A stretch of 64,000 nucleotides of DNA from Ganoderma boninense. Taxonomy: Eukaryota > Basidiomycota > Agaricomycetes > Polyporales > Polyporaceae. Numbering within the stretch: position 1 is the first letter of the stretch; every line of letters begins with the position of its first letter. Shown in pieces: positions 11,601 to 23,399 of this stretch. The stretch is from assembly GCA_002900995.3 (NCBI GenBank), contig CM035309.1:4036389-4100388 (forward strand), written 5' to 3'. The position numbers and the translations under genes were made by a program. The notes under the pieces were generated by a model, which was not told the DNA's origin, did not search any database, and saw nothing but the letters and a program-made list of their open reading frames with translations.

Positions 11601-11903
11601 GGGAGAGAGATCGCGACGGCGGTCATGTTCGCAATCTGTAGGTGCCGTATGCGTATTGTATGGGCATGGGACGCGTGCGAACGGGAACGAAGGACTCACA
11701 TTCAGAATCATCGCGAGGGTAACCGTCCCAATCAAGAGGAAGTTCTTGGCCCTGGACCGCTGGACATGTGCGGCTGCATCGTCTTTCTGGATGGGAGTAG
11801 ACGTCATGGACCTGGTGTCGCTCTCCTTCCTGACCTCGGAGTCCTTCTCCGCCGAGGAAGGGGTAGGGGTGGGATCGGACTGTTGCTGAACCTGGACAGA
11901 CAT
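8664..11903 (-). CDS. Major facilitator transporter, DHA2-like (14-TM drug:H+ antiporter type)
   Basis: Ten exons: 11700-11903, 11528-11635, 11359-11473, 11227-11294, 10147-10277, 9981-10088, 9815-9918, 9367-9735, 8913-9302 and 8664-8866. They sum to 1800 nt, 599 aa. After a charged cytosolic N-terminus, the first helix is NFLLIGTVTLAMILNIANMT. MFS motif A is LGRMADLYGRKITFMLG, and motif C is GAPVGAAIGFVIGGVLTEY. Many later helices include DIIALLIVGVLLLVLFVLW and MSVTGVTCNVIIALVVARV. The pattern fits plasma-membrane export of small toxic compounds by proton exchange. The substrate cannot be read from sequence. The exon 4-5 intron is 949 bp while all others are 46-79 bp (see the separate entry). 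The last exon carries the final helix ALLSVLFLRGVGVVG and an extended tail. That splice (donor GTTTGC) is the least certain. Confidence 0.85.
10278..11226 (-). other. Unusually long intron of the MFS gene, containing a 230-codon open frame
   Basis: The donor (GTGAGTAC at 11226) and acceptor (CATCCAG ending 10278) join exons in phase 0 and restore a normal MFS sequence (SVPAALGILAHAF). About 890 bp exceeds the usual intron size. A frame of 230 codons (10342-11034, ATG start) lies inside on the host strand. It matches nothing I recognise. A 7-bp direct repeat ACTGGGG occurs at 10371-10377 and 11204-11210, near both ends. This could be a target-site duplication around an inserted element, or chance. 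No terminal inverted repeats are visible. Confidence 0.6.
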
Positions 11904-14428
11904 GTTGTTCGGAGTCTGTGCGTCGACAGAGCAGCTGCAGGGCTGATGGCGAGACCCTGGGCGGAGGGGAGGAGAGGGGCGGAGGGGGAGAGGGGGACGG
12001 CGGAGTGAGGTGTGTCGGCGAGTCCCAGTGCTCGAATGATGACTATATGCGCGTCACCCGACGCCCGGGGGTCACATTTTCTTGTCAGTCAATTTCGTGA
12101 TGCCGCTGGATGGAGGCCGGAAAAGAGTTCAACAACTGCACAAGCGCCCGCCAGAACCCTGCGCATACGTCGGCCCGCATCATCCGTCCGTCGGAGCATT
12201 GGGCGTCTGTGCCAACCGCCACTCCCCGGCTCCGTCCGTCAATCAAGTCGGACCAAGTTAACAGTTACTTAACTTACTTAAGTATGTGGCTTCCCTTTTC
12301 AATCCAGGCTATTTTTGCACTGTTACTAAGAATCTTTACTAAGATAAGTAAGCTCTCCAAGCGAAGAAGTCAATGTCGATTAGTGGGGGCTCGGCAAGCC
12401 AAATTGGCCGGCATTGCCGGATCTCTGTGAGTGTCCGCCGAGTCGCTGGTGGTACGCTCTGCTCACTCACTCATACACTGCCGCACACACCCCCTAATAG
12501 CTAGGCCCCTGTGACTGTCGCAGTCGGTAATACCCGACTCTCGTGGCTAACCTTGGGCTAACCTACGCCTTCCTCGTTGAACGCAGGTCCCTTTGAAGCG
12601 ATAGAAGACTAGGATGCCCTTGAAAGGTTCAAGCCTATCTCCAAGTCATCGCGCTCGAGCTCAGAGAATGTATCTGTGGCTTTTTTGCAACAAGAATCCA
12701 CTCATACCTAAAGCTCTCTAGATCAGAGTCTTTGATGTGGCGCTCCAACGTTGCTGAGGCTTGCTTGCGAGAGTACACGGCGGGTTCTCCCATTTGACTA
12801 GCCTGCGGGAAGCAGCCATCGTAAGTGCTTTCACTTACTACCGCAGGATCGGGCGCCACGGGCCAAACGCTGATTCTTTATAGTAATACACCTGTAGTCC
12901 AAGGACAGGTCGCCCGGCGGCCTGGACCGCGGGACTCCGCGCTGAGGCGGCGAGAACTTGGAACCGTGGGACACCTATCCGGATCCGCAGCCCGATGCCT
13001 GTCGTAAATACTGCGACGTTCACCCGTCGCCGAGTCGCCGCGTCACTGTTTGCGGATGCCCCGAGACACAGGCGACGAGTCTCGACCTTGATGTCTATCC
13101 CCAAAGCGCGACTCTTCGTCATCATGCACCTTTCCCTTAGTCAACTCTCCAGTCGGGAGCTCGAGAACACCGTGTCAGCGTTCGCATTTGGTAGCGTTCT
13201 GGTGACTCGGACCCCAGCCATAAACACCCTGGAAATATGCCGCAGCTCGGATCCGAGACAAAGTCGAGAATTAAGTTGCTGCCTGTGAAGCCTGTGCCGC
13301 ATACGTCACGGTGTTCAGCATCCCGAAGAACGTCTGCTGCTGGCTTCGCTCCGAGTCGATGACCTCATCTACTGGGCCTCGTACTGCGTCGGAAGTCCGC
13401 AATCGTGTCGTTCCCACTGTCTCCGAGTCGCCAACGCGTGCCCCCCATGCCCTCGAACCGCCAGCCATCCAGCCGAAGACGACATCATGACGACATGTGA
13501 GTACCGTCGCAGTGCTCAGAAGTCGAAATCGTCGCATGACTCGAACTCCGGAACTCTCGGACTAGTTCCCTGAAGTTTGTCTTCCTGCAGGCTCCTGCCG
13601 GGAAGTCCGCTTCGAGATGCCAATCGACGCTCAACAACACGACGCAATACCAGTACAACACCGTCATGTATTAATGTTAATGTTACGACCGGACCTCCCA
13701 GTTCGGTTATCTCAATCCACCCCGCACCTACAGGCTACAAGAACACCGCCACACCGCCACACCGGCCCGAGATCGCACCGATCGCAACAACAACAAGACA
13801 GACACGGTATAGAATTGACATCGACATCTGCGAACAGTCCATGCATGGCTGGCGGGGGATATCCTACTGTACCGGGCGAGTATGAGTATATAATATCTGA
13901 TGCGGATGTGTATATACTATGTAGATATGAGAGTCACGAGTCACCTGTAAGTAAGTACTCTCTACTCTAGCTACTTAGATGATCCACACGCGCGGCCTGC
14001 ACCCTGGCAGCGGCTTCGAGGGGTGTATGCGTATGTACACGGGTGTATGCTGCTGCGTTGAAGCGGAAGCGGATGCGTCGTGATACGGTTGCGCTTGCGG
14101 TCACGGCCGGCATGCGGTATGCGGTAGGCGGGAGGTATATGCCGCGCAAGGGACAGTGCGAGGGACAGTGCAGGTGCGGGTGCGGCTGCGAGGGCGAGTG
14201 ACGGTCTGAGGGCGGGAGCCGGCGGGCCCAGTGCAGGGTGCGCGGACGTGAACATGAAGAAAGGTAGTAGTGTAGTGGATGGGCATGGAGGAGAGGAGCG
14301 GAGGAGAGGGCGTGTACACACAATACTATTCACAAGACGACCAAGAACGACAGTAAACGAAGACGGGAGGCAGGTGAGGGTAGACAGGCGACGGGAGTGG
14401 GAGAGGGCGAGCGTGAGTCAGCGCCTAC
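11904..14428. other. 2.5-kb intergenic stretch, no gene supported
   Basis: It holds the promoter side of the MFS gene and the 3' flank of the TVP38-like gene. Short open frames occur throughout, but none has a family signature or exon-like continuity. About 12250-12400 is more AT-rich than its surroundings. No tRNA, transposon end or long repeat is seen. Confidence 0.45.
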
Positions 14429-16701
14429 TCATAGCGCGTGCGAGTACGACGGCGGGGCGGTGCGCAGCCCGTGCATCTGCGCCGCCGCGCCCACGTCCCC
14501 GTCCCCGTCCTCGCTCCCATCCTGCGCGTGCGAGTACGCGGTCTCGAACGTCACCCCGCGCGAGTGCCCGCCCGCCGCGGTGTAGAACGTCGCGTCGCTC
14601 GCCTCCGGTGCGTGCCCCGCTGCTGCTCCGGCCGTGCGGTCGTACGGGTTCGGCAGCTGGGTCGGTGCTGGGTCGGTGAACGGATTCGGGTTCGAGTTCG
14701 TCGCGTTGTGTGGTGCAGGTGCGCTCTGTGGCGGTGGCTGCGGGTATGGGTGGGGGTAGCTGCGCTGCGTGGGCGTGTGCGGCGCAGAGGGCGGTTGGTG
14801 GCGGATCGCAGGCGGGCTAGGGAGCCTCTGCGGCGACTGGGACTGGGACTGGGGACCCGCGCGACGGTCCCAAGCATCGGGCGGGGGCGAGCCGTATCCG
14901 CGCGGCGGCGCCTGGCGTTGATACGACACACCGTGGGCTGGGGCCGACGCTTGAGGTTTCGGATAAGCCACGCGCGCCGAGTCCGAGAACGGGTCGTTGG
15001 ACGGCAAAGCGCCGCGCTGGTACGTGGGGCCTTGCGCCGACGCCATGGCGTATGGGTATCCTGCGCCGGGGGGCAGCGCGGGGTTGCCGCGGTTGTACTG
15101 GCTCATCGAGTACTGCTGCTGCTCGCCGGGCTGCTGCTGCTGGACGCGCCGGGGCTGGGGTGCGTAGATGCCACCTTGGGGCTGGGGTTGGGCGTACTTG
15201 GTGAGTGGGATGTCGACATTGGACGCAGACCCGCCGGGCGCGAACGAGACAGAGGCAGTGGACTCGAGCATCGCGGGGCTAGCATTAGTGGGGTACGGCG
15301 CGTTGCCCGCGGCGAGTTTCGCTTGGCGTGCTTTGCGGCGGTCGTAGATCACGAGGGGCTTCGCCTGGTTCATTTTGTGGTAGATGTACCACATCGCGCC
15401 GATCGTGATCAGCGTCGTCCCGGCCAGGACAACGTCCTTGATGATCGTGTCCGACTTGCTGCTCGTGCCGTCCTCGGACTGCTCCAGCGCCACTCCCAGA
15501 TAGACGGTGATGAACTGTTTTGGGAGCGAGAGGACAGCGGCTATCGAGAACGTGATCACGCCCATGCCGCATGTTGAGAACACCGCGGTCGTGACTGTGG
15601 CAGGACGTTCAGCACGCGAGAACAGACGGGGAGGCGAGAGGGGACGCACAATGGCCGGGGATGGCGCTGAGACGGGCAATGAGCGCGATCTTGAACCCGC
15701 CGTCCCGGACGACGCGGGCTAGGCACGCGTACTGCAGCTTCGTACGCTCGAGCTTCTCGCCACGCGCCGCACAACAGTACTTGAACGCGCTTCGTGATGG
15801 GGATGGCAGAGAAGCAGGCGCACGCAAATCCACATCAGCTTCTTCATGTTAGCAAACGGCGGAAGCACTCACTAAAAGTTGCCCAGTTCGCCGAGGAAGG
15901 TGCCCGCTGCGACGATGCCAAAGCCAGGGCCAAGTCCCCACACGAGGCCGCAGAGAATGGCGACGATCTCGTGGCCGAAGAGGGGAGGGAACGAGATGAC
16001 GAAGAGAACGGCGATCGGGATCGTCCAGCCAAAAGGGAGACTAAAGTTAGAGCACGGTCAGCGTCGAGCATTGCGGCGCAAGAAGGTCGAGATGGGAAAC
16101 TCTCGAGCGAGCCGATTCACAGTTTGCTTGCATGGTGGCGGGACACGGAACAGGCAGCGGGGACTGTGGAATGAAGGAAGGCAGGACTTACTCATGCATC
16201 CAATGGGCAGCGGGCATGAGCCAGTTGACGATCTGCTTGTGGTAGACGGTGAAGAGGATGATGCCGGCGAGGGAGATCGCAAACGCGACGTAGTACCCTG
16301 CCCCGCATACACCGAGCTAAGCCGCGCAGGAAAGAGGGAAGAGAGAGGCGGGGGCACGCACAGGTCCACTCCTTCCTGATCCAATACCTCCACTTGAGCA
16401 TGCGCTCCCAGTCGAAGACGCCCTTCTGGAGCTCCTTGGCCTCGCTGGGGGTGGGGCTGGGGGTCCTGTTGATGGCGCGGGGGTCGTCGAAGCCGGCCCT
16501 GGGCTGGCCGTCGCCGTAGGCATGGAGATGGCGCTTGTGAGGGGCGTTGAGGTCGGGATTAGTGTCGCGGTCGTTGGAGGAGTCGCTCTCGAAGGAGCGG
16601 TTGTCGGGGGGGTAGGGATACGGGGGGTTGGGGTTGATGTTCGCGTAGCGGACGGGGGACGAAGGCTCACGGGAGCCGTAGACAGGGCGTGGGGCAGCCA
16701 T
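14429..16701 (-). CDS. TVP38: TVP38-like Golgi membrane protein (VTT domain), complete
   Basis: Five exons (16362-16701, 16192-16297, 15873-16040, 15650-15789, 14429-15594) give 639 aa. A polar N-terminus leads into KEWTWYYVAFAISLAGIILF. The VTT core follows: LPFGWTIPIAVLFVISFPPL, FGHEIVAILCGLVWGLGPGF, GTFLGELGNF, RDGGFKIALIARLSAIPGHF, TTAVFSTCGMGVITFSIAA, LSLPKQFITVYLGV. One further helix, the basic YDRRKARQAKLA motif and a long Pro/Gln/Ser-rich cytosolic tail end the protein. TVP38 proteins reside in late Golgi and endosomal membranes. VTT relatives include lipid scramblases, but that activity is only an inference here. It is paralogous to the partial gene at the left edge, in the opposite orientation. 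Confidence 0.88.
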
Positions 16702-17839
16702 GGTGCCGGATAATGTTTGCAACAAGAAGAAAGAGGAAGAGACAAGTCGTCGGAGAAGAGAAGGGGAGAAGTAGGGTGTCGCGTCGAACTAGACCAGCCA
16801 GACAGACAGAACGAGAAGAATGAGCGAGTGGAGCGGTGGCGGCCGAGAGGGAGAGGAGCGGGGGACGGAGGAGAGGGCAGAGAGAGAAAGCGAGGGCGGA
16901 GGCGGAGGGCGGCAGAATGGGCCTGCGCGCACAAGAGGCAAGAGGCCGTTGCGATGGTGGCGTTGCTCAGCCCGCATCACCGCCCCCCAATACACATTTC
17001 CCACGCCCCGTTGTCCGTCCTCCGAAGCTTGAGCCTGGCCCTTTGTGTCTCGTCCAGCGTACTCTTCTCAATCGATCGGGCAGTCTAAGTTTATGCTAAC
17101 CCTCGCGTCCCCTCGTTCCAACGCCGGTTGGGAACGCGCCCCCGTTCTCGCGATGTCCTCGACTTCTCTGTCCACAACCCGATGCAGCTGCAATCATCGG
17201 CGGTGCAACACCAACGCAGCGCGTCGCAGTTCAAGAGAAACGCGCCCAGTCTCCAATCCATCATCCCTCCCCGATCTGTCCGACCACTGAACAGTGAACA
17301 GCCTCCAGTTCATCCTCGGGCGCATTCGCTGCGCACAGATTTCAATTGCCACTGACAGTTTTCCTACTGGGCCTCATGCGACAGCTGGTCAGAGCTCTCA
17401 CTGACCGTCGTTAGCAGTGATGGGCATTGCACATCATGATGGGATCCGGATAGCTACTTACCCCCAAATAAGCAGACAGTCTCTCTCAGCGTTTCCCTCT
17501 CTCTCCACTCTGGATTGTCAATTTGTACGTGCGCGTCTCAAGGTTAACAGGCGACTGTGGCGGTGCTTATGTCGCTGAAAACTTCTGTTGTTCTACTTAT
17601 CACATGTTTTAAAACGGTCATTCCGGGATTCGAACTGCCGGAAGCCAAAGAAGGTAGTCGAAGCGCCCATGGCGGTTAAGGTTCGACACTGACCACCACT
17701 ACCTATGTACTATGGACAGAGACGCTCCGGGCAGGCCTGTCCACGAGGTCACGGGGTAAAATGGACTTTCCATGCTGAGCGGACCATGAATTGACTTAGA
17801 TTCGCAGATTCCCCGCGAAGCCTACCTCACCGCGAGCCT
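16702..17839. other. Intergenic, no gene supported
   Basis: Upstream region of the TVP38-like gene, starting with a purine-rich (on +) leader to about 16900. A tRNA-like T-arm sequence (GATTCGAACTGCCGG) at about 17631 does not fold into a complete tRNA. Nothing else is seen. Confidence 0.45.
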
Positions 17840-18505
17840 CGATGACTGAGAGAAGCCGCGAAAAGGACATCAAGACGTCCTGTTCACGTTCCCCGTGAAC
17901 TTCCCCACCGCCGACGCGCCATCCATACCCCAAACCCTGCCCGCATGGCGCGGCGGGGATGATATACCTGCTCCCCCTCGAGCGCCCGTATTAAGTAGAC
18001 AGTTAGCACGGATCGCCCGACAGCTGATTTGTGCCAGCAGTGAAGTAATGCCAGAACGCCTCCTCCTCCTCATACACGCGCCCCGCGATGAAATGCCGGT
18101 AACGCAGCCACGACGCCGGGCTCTCATCTTCGTAGTGGAACGCGTCCACCCGCTGCATGGCGACGGCCTCCATGCTTGGTGGATAGAAGAACCCCGCCAT
18201 CGCCGAGGCGAGCACCCACAAGCTGCCCCGCCGATCGAGCATGATGTTGTTCGATTTCATGTCGCCATGCGTGAAGACGGGCGTCTGGCTCAGGTCCACC
18301 CGCGGGCAGCGAGGGAACGCCTCCTTGGCCAGGAAGGCACGCTCCACCGCGGTCGGACCCCACCCTAGGAACACCTCCTCGCAGACTTAGCGGAACGCGC
18401 GCATGCTCGAAAATGGCCCGTACACGTAGTCGTTGGAGACGATGCCGCAGACGCGCGCGTCGTCCATAGACCCGGGGGTGGCACGCGGCACCCTCAAGGC
18501 GCCGT
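17840..18505 (-). pseudogene. Relic of the GTPase-APH kinase family (kinase C-lobe only)
   Basis: On - from about 18500 to 18003 the APH C-lobe can be read: TPGSMDDARVCGIVSNDYVY, GPFSSMRAFR, an in-frame TAA (18387-18389), then VDLSQTPVFTHGDMKSNNIM. The damage is clear. The family LDWATAGF becomes LASAMAGFF, so the metal-binding Asp is lost, and one Phe codon is added. The N-lobe and GTPase part are absent. Similarity to the 21.6-kb copy continues about 150 bp past the stop into 3' flank, so a genomic segment was duplicated, not an mRNA. Confidence 0.85.
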
Positions 18506-19063
18506 GATCTTCTGGTGAGAATATGAATAATATTAATGATCATGCAGCGTTGAAGTCCGGCTGTGTTTCAAAACACTGACAACACGCCGACCTCCGTGAT
18601 TCCAAGTTAAAATGTTTCTGTCTCAGGCTTGGCCATACAATGTGTAACCTCGTGGACCCTAGTAGTAGTAGTCCTTGGCCCACTTACTTCCTCCGTTCGG
18701 CGAACCAACCGTCTGCCCACAAAGTCCTCCAGCATTGCCCGGGCCATGCCTTTGATCGTCTATCTCGTGCACGGACCATGTGGGAGTCCTTCACCCGTTC
18801 AGAGATGGCGGCTCCGAGACATGTGGAATGGCAGCGGCACCGCCGAGACCGACTGTCATTACTTTACAGACTCGTCCAACAAAGTGGCCAGACGCTAGTA
18901 GTGACCAGTGCCGGCCCACAACATTAAAAACCGTAAAAGCAGTCTCACAATATGCTTTGCATATAGGTGGAACGGGAGCCCTGATGACAATGATGGAGCC
19001 GGATGGCGCTTCGCACAAATAATTTTGGCCACAAGTCCGGAAGGTACCTACTAGTACCAAGGC
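18506..19063. other. Intergenic, nothing recognised
   Basis: Sequence between the kinase relic and the 3' end of the protease gene. There is no supported coding region. Confidence 0.45.
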
Positions 19064-20801
19064 TCAGAGGTGGTCACGGTCAAAGTCGGCGTGCGGATAC
19101 TGGAGCTTCAGCTGCTCGATCAACCACCACGCCGGGGTCGCGTACGTGACCAGGTTGCTCTCGCCGTCCTCCGAGCCTGTCACCAGTGCAGAGTGCAGCA
19201 CCCCAGCCATCCTACCCCGCCCGTCGAATACGAGCGCGCCCGAGTCGCCCTTGGCCGAAAACGACCCAGACCGCTTGCCATAGTTGTATACGGGGAGCTC
19301 GACGGACTCGGTCCCCGACGCGTCGCACATGTACGCCTCGAGCCCAGCGTAGCGGCCGACCGTGAGGTCGCTGGCGTTGCCGTCCTTCATGACGACGATG
19401 CACGGCTCGCCGGCGCTGTCGCGCGTGTCGGGGTTCGCCAGGTCGGCGCGCGTGAGGCAGCCGCGGATCCGGAACTGGCCGTCGAAGGGGTACTTGAACC
19501 GGGATGCGGCCCTACTCTGGCCTTTTACCTTCTCAATGAGTTCGCCCGGACTGCATTTCGCGCCTAACCGTGATGGGGCGTTCCCCTGCAGTCAGACGAG
19601 GTGACGCAAAGCAGGAGAAAGACGATTCAAGACGCACCGAGATCGACCACGTTGCCCTTGAAATACGCCCCGAACCTCTCCGCATCGACCTCGAAGGTCG
19701 CGATGTCCCTCGTGTAGCCGCGCCCGTCGACGTCGGCGGAGATCTCGGGGGCCCAATCGACGCGACCGATGTCCCGGCGCGCGATATCGCCCCACTGGCT
19801 CAGGCTGCTGACCTCCTTGTAGAAGTCCTCGAGAGCGGCGATGTCCGTCTTCTCCTCGTCCAGCTGCCCCCGCCAGCGCGCTATGGCCGCCCGCACCTCG
19901 CCCGCCTCCTGCGGCACTGTGCCGTTCTCGCTTTGCAACTTCGCCTGCACATGGGCAATGTCGTCGGATAGCCGGCCGACTCTTATTTTGTGGTGGGTGA
20001 TCGCGACCTTGATCTCGTCGAGGCCGCGCTCGAATCGACGGGTGCCGGCAAGGCAGACACGCTGGGGGCGTGCGCCGGTGCCCTCGGGCTCAGCGAGCTG
20101 GTACGGGACGGCGGGGTCCTGGCGGAGGACGTGGCAGTTGGTCACAGCGAGGACCCTGGCGCGCGGGTCTTTGCTTTCGTGGAAGAAGAACGCGACGCTG
20201 CCCTCAAGCTGGACGGCCTCGTCCTCCCTCTCCGCGGGGGCGATGGGCATGCCGAGCGCGGGCGTCAGGAACCGGCGGACGTGGTACGTGGGGTCGAACT
20301 CGTCCGTGCCGCGCAGAAGGGCAGGACCGGACAGTCTCTCCACCGCGCCCTCGAACCACTCCACCACCGCGCCGTGCACGCCGTTGGCCCTGAGGAGCGC
20401 GAGGATGTCCGGGGAGGCGAGGTGCGCGTCCTCGGCGGTCGTGCCGGTAGGATGCGTCGGGCTGGCGGGAGGGGTCGCGATCCAGATGACGATGGGACCG
20501 AGAGTGTCCTCGCCGTCCTCGCCGTGGGTCGTGAAACGGACTGCTTGGATGGCGGAGTACCGGATCTTGCGCTCCTTCAAGATGTCCCGGATCTGGGGTG
20601 CGACGGTGCCCCAGACGGGATTGAGAGGTGTGTTGAAGACCCCGCCGGCGGTCTTGTTGGGAAGCGTTGAAAGCGGCCAGTGGGACGGGGGAAGGGATTG
20701 TCGAGGTAGTCGGAGCGGTAGAGGAGCTCAGGAGGGTCGTCGGAAATGCCGTGGTAGTAAGCCCTCTTCTCCCACTCTGAAGGTGTGTAGTCAGAGGCCA
20801 T
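19064..20801 (-). CDS. Chymotrypsin-fold serine protease-like protein, frame interrupted once
   Basis: Exons 19638-20801 and 19064-19563 with a 74-bp intron; about 555 aa if read across one frame break. The start MASDYTPSEWEKRAYYHG leads to LLYRSDYLDNPFPRPTG. Near 20675 the frame shifts by one base, then continues LPNKTAGGVFNTPLN and a long open stretch. Protease signatures are AVTNCHVLRQ (catalytic His) and SAKGDSGALVF (catalytic Ser in GDSG). The Asp is not assigned with confidence. Between them is a helical, probably coiled segment (KLQSENGTVPQEAGEVRAAI). No signal peptide is visible, so it is likely intracellular. Similar uncharacterised trypsin-like proteins are common in Agaricomycetes. 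The single-base loss could be real or an assembly error. Confidence 0.7.
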
Positions 20802-21644
20802 GGTGGCAATAGAGGTGACGCTGAGTGCGGAGATTGCTGCTAAGTGTTGACGAGCCCGGCGAGGGAAGGGGCTGGGATGACAGAGATTGTGAATGCGCTC
20901 GAGCACAGAGGGATGCCTCTAACGGCGAAAGGCGTGAGCGAGATGAAACAACGGCCAGACCACAGTACAGCCGACCTGTATGCAGTGTGCGGGTGAGGAC
21001 ATTCTGCGTCGCACTGCCTACATATTCCTCGAGCTATAGGGGTCGCGCGGATAGAAAAAGGAGCTACCGCGGATGCCGTCACCAGGTGCGGCTGCACCAC
21101 GGCCGAGGAGTGCATTCAGCAACCACCGTGCATGCTGCGAGATTACTCATTGAGCTAATCCGACACCTTTCAAAGACTGTACAACGTATGCGATCCTGGA
21201 GTTACTGCGACGCACCAGGAAATACATACAATTGGATAGCGGATGGTCTTCAAGACACATTTTAACCTTGACCGCCTCGCGACTTGAGCATACGTACGTT
21301 GAGCTGCCTATATTAGTCCAGCCCGCGGATGCATCCGTGTAGGTGACCTAATCGTAGCGGATGCATCGACCGCTCTGACAACCCTAATCTCACCTCATTA
21401 CATCCTGAAGTGGTGTATGAGGCGAGCTGGTGCACATTGAGTTTACCCGAATGTTTCAGCACGGAGACACTGTAATCCGGTTCTTCAGGTTGTGACACCC
21501 ACCTTCGTCTGTCTGTTCCAATACAATCAGCTACTTATGCTACCAGTACGGGATCTACGCACTCATCGCGACTGAGAGAAGCTGGGAAAGGGATAGCAAG
21601 ACATACCATTCGCGTTCCCCGAGAACTTCCCCGCCGCCAACGCA
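20802..21644. other. Intergenic, nothing recognised
   Basis: Promoter side of the protease gene and 3' flank of the next kinase copy. The last 80 bp are similar to the flank of the relic at 17.8 kb. A GCGGATGCATC repeat occurs twice near 21325-21365. Confidence 0.45.
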
Positions 21645-23399
21645 TCAACACCGTGAACCCTGCCAGCATGGCGCGGTGGGGAAGACCCACCTGCTCCCCT
21701 CAAAGATCCATATTAGACAGTTAACACGGATCGCCAGACCTACGATTCGTGCCAGAACTGAAGTAATGCCAGAATGCCTCCTCCTCCTCAGACACATGGC
21801 CCGCAATGAAAGGCCGGTAACGCAGCCACGACGCCGGGCTCTCATTTTCGTAGTGAACGCGTCCACCCGCTGCATGGCGACGGCCTCCATGCTCGGCGGG
21901 TAAAACCCCGCCGTTGCCCAGTCAAGCACCCATAAGCATCCTTGCCGATCGAGCATGATGCTTGAGTTCAAGTCACCATGAGTGAAGACCGGGGTCTGGC
22001 TCAAGTCCACACGCGGGCAGGGGGGGAACGCCTCCTTCGCCCGGACGGCCCGCTCCACCACGGGACTCCACCCCTGGAACACCACCTCCTCGCAGAACTG
22101 ACGGAACGCGCGCATGCTCGAAAATGGCCCGTACACGTAGTCGTTGAAGACGATGCCGCGGACGCGCGTGCTGTCCACAGCCCCGGGGGTCGCACGGGTG
22201 AAGGCCCGCAGCTGCTTCGTGTACAGGCGGAGCGTGCACGCGACACGAAACTGCATGAGGCGGCTCAGCCGGTCCCAGCACTCGTACAGCATCTCGCCGT
22301 CGATGAAGTCCATGACGAGGTAGCGGAGCCCGGGACAGAGGTCGCGAGGGATGGGGATCGTCGTGTGCTCGCGCACGAAGGCCATGCTCGCGCGCTCAGA
22401 GCCCCTGGGGGACTTGACGAGCAGCGACGGGCTAATGCGGGTCACTGGCAAATATAGCGCGTCCTCTGCGCGGAGGCGACGCTTGAGCTCTTCCCCCCAT
22501 GCGGCGTATGTGGGAACGCGTTCGAGCTGCTTGACGATGGAGTCGGAGGTGAGGGGCGCTAGTTCGGCGGTGAGCTGGGAGCTCGTATGTCACAATGAAT
22601 GCGTGCCAAGGCGTGTAGAGAACATCATGACTCACGTCGGGCAACGGGGCGGGCGGGGGCAGAGCGAAGCACGCGGCGATGCAGTCCAGCAGATAGGTAA
22701 AGAACCGGTTGAAGGAGAATACGGTGCGCCACGTGAAGGACCGGTCAGGGGGAGCAGATCCGGTCACGGACTGCGCTGGTAGAAAATGTATGCAGGGGCG
22801 AGACAAGAAGGAACGGGAAGCAAACGCACCGATGAACGAGAGGACACCATCTACTCCTTCTCCAGTTGTCAGACTGATAGACAGACACTCAACGTCAAAT
22901 ACAAACGCCAGGTAGCGAGTGCTGCCGAGATAGTATAGATGGTCGGGGGAGTGGTCGGCTGGGAGCAGGTCGACTTTTGTATGCACGACGCAAGTAGACG
23001 TGGCCATAGTTCGCGCCATGTCGAGAGTCGCCTGTGTGAGGTCCTGAGGGTTCTGAGCATCGAGAAGGATGAGAGCGACGGAGGCTTTGGACAGTGCAGC
23101 CCCGAGTTGAACGTCGAGCGCGAGAAGCCGTCCATCCTGGGGACATCGGTAGATGCGGTCGTTCTTGGTCCTACACGTCATCACTGCTGACTGCATTGAT
23201 GGGGACATGAGGTGAACGCACCAGAGCAGATATGAAGGACTTCTTGCCAGTGCCGGGTCCTCCTAGACGACCATACAAACAGGTTGAGAGGCGGGGTGAC
23301 GTTGCCGAGTAAAAAACAGATACCGTAGACAGCGATGGAGACTCGCACGGGAGGAGCGGGTTGGAACATAGATTGAAGGAGGGTTTTGAGGCCCAACAT
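21645..23399 (-). pseudogene. GTPase-APH kinase fusion, copy A, damaged
   Basis: Exons 23324-23399, 23222-23262, 22830-23163 (or from 23190), 22636-22775 and 21645-22574; as spliced, 506 aa. The GTPase-like part is normal for the family: GGPGTGKKS P-loop, DGRLLALDVQLG, HTKVDLL, LTTGEGVDGVLSF. The kinase N-lobe is intact (TRISPSLLVKSPRGSE, YLVMDFIDGEMLYECW). The C-lobe has two lesions against copies B and C. One codon is missing in the catalytic loop, HGDLNSSIML instead of HGDLNSSNIML, so the conserved Asn is lost. A one-base deletion after MQRVDAF (about 21860) replaces the last 60 or so residues with out-of-frame sequence. It is transcribable but probably has no kinase activity. The last intron uses a CCCAG acceptor. 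Confidence 0.8.

Noticed and set aside
14438..15577. 379-codon open frame on + opposite the TVP38-like gene
   Set aside because: It is a GC-rich antisense shadow of the low-complexity tail and core of the - strand gene, Arg-rich and without domain.
17611..17690. Possible tRNA on - (GTTCGAATCCCGG and weak acceptor pairing)
   Set aside because: The T-arm stem does not pair in the standard 5-bp/7-nt layout, the acceptor has a mismatch and no anticodon arm can be drawn.
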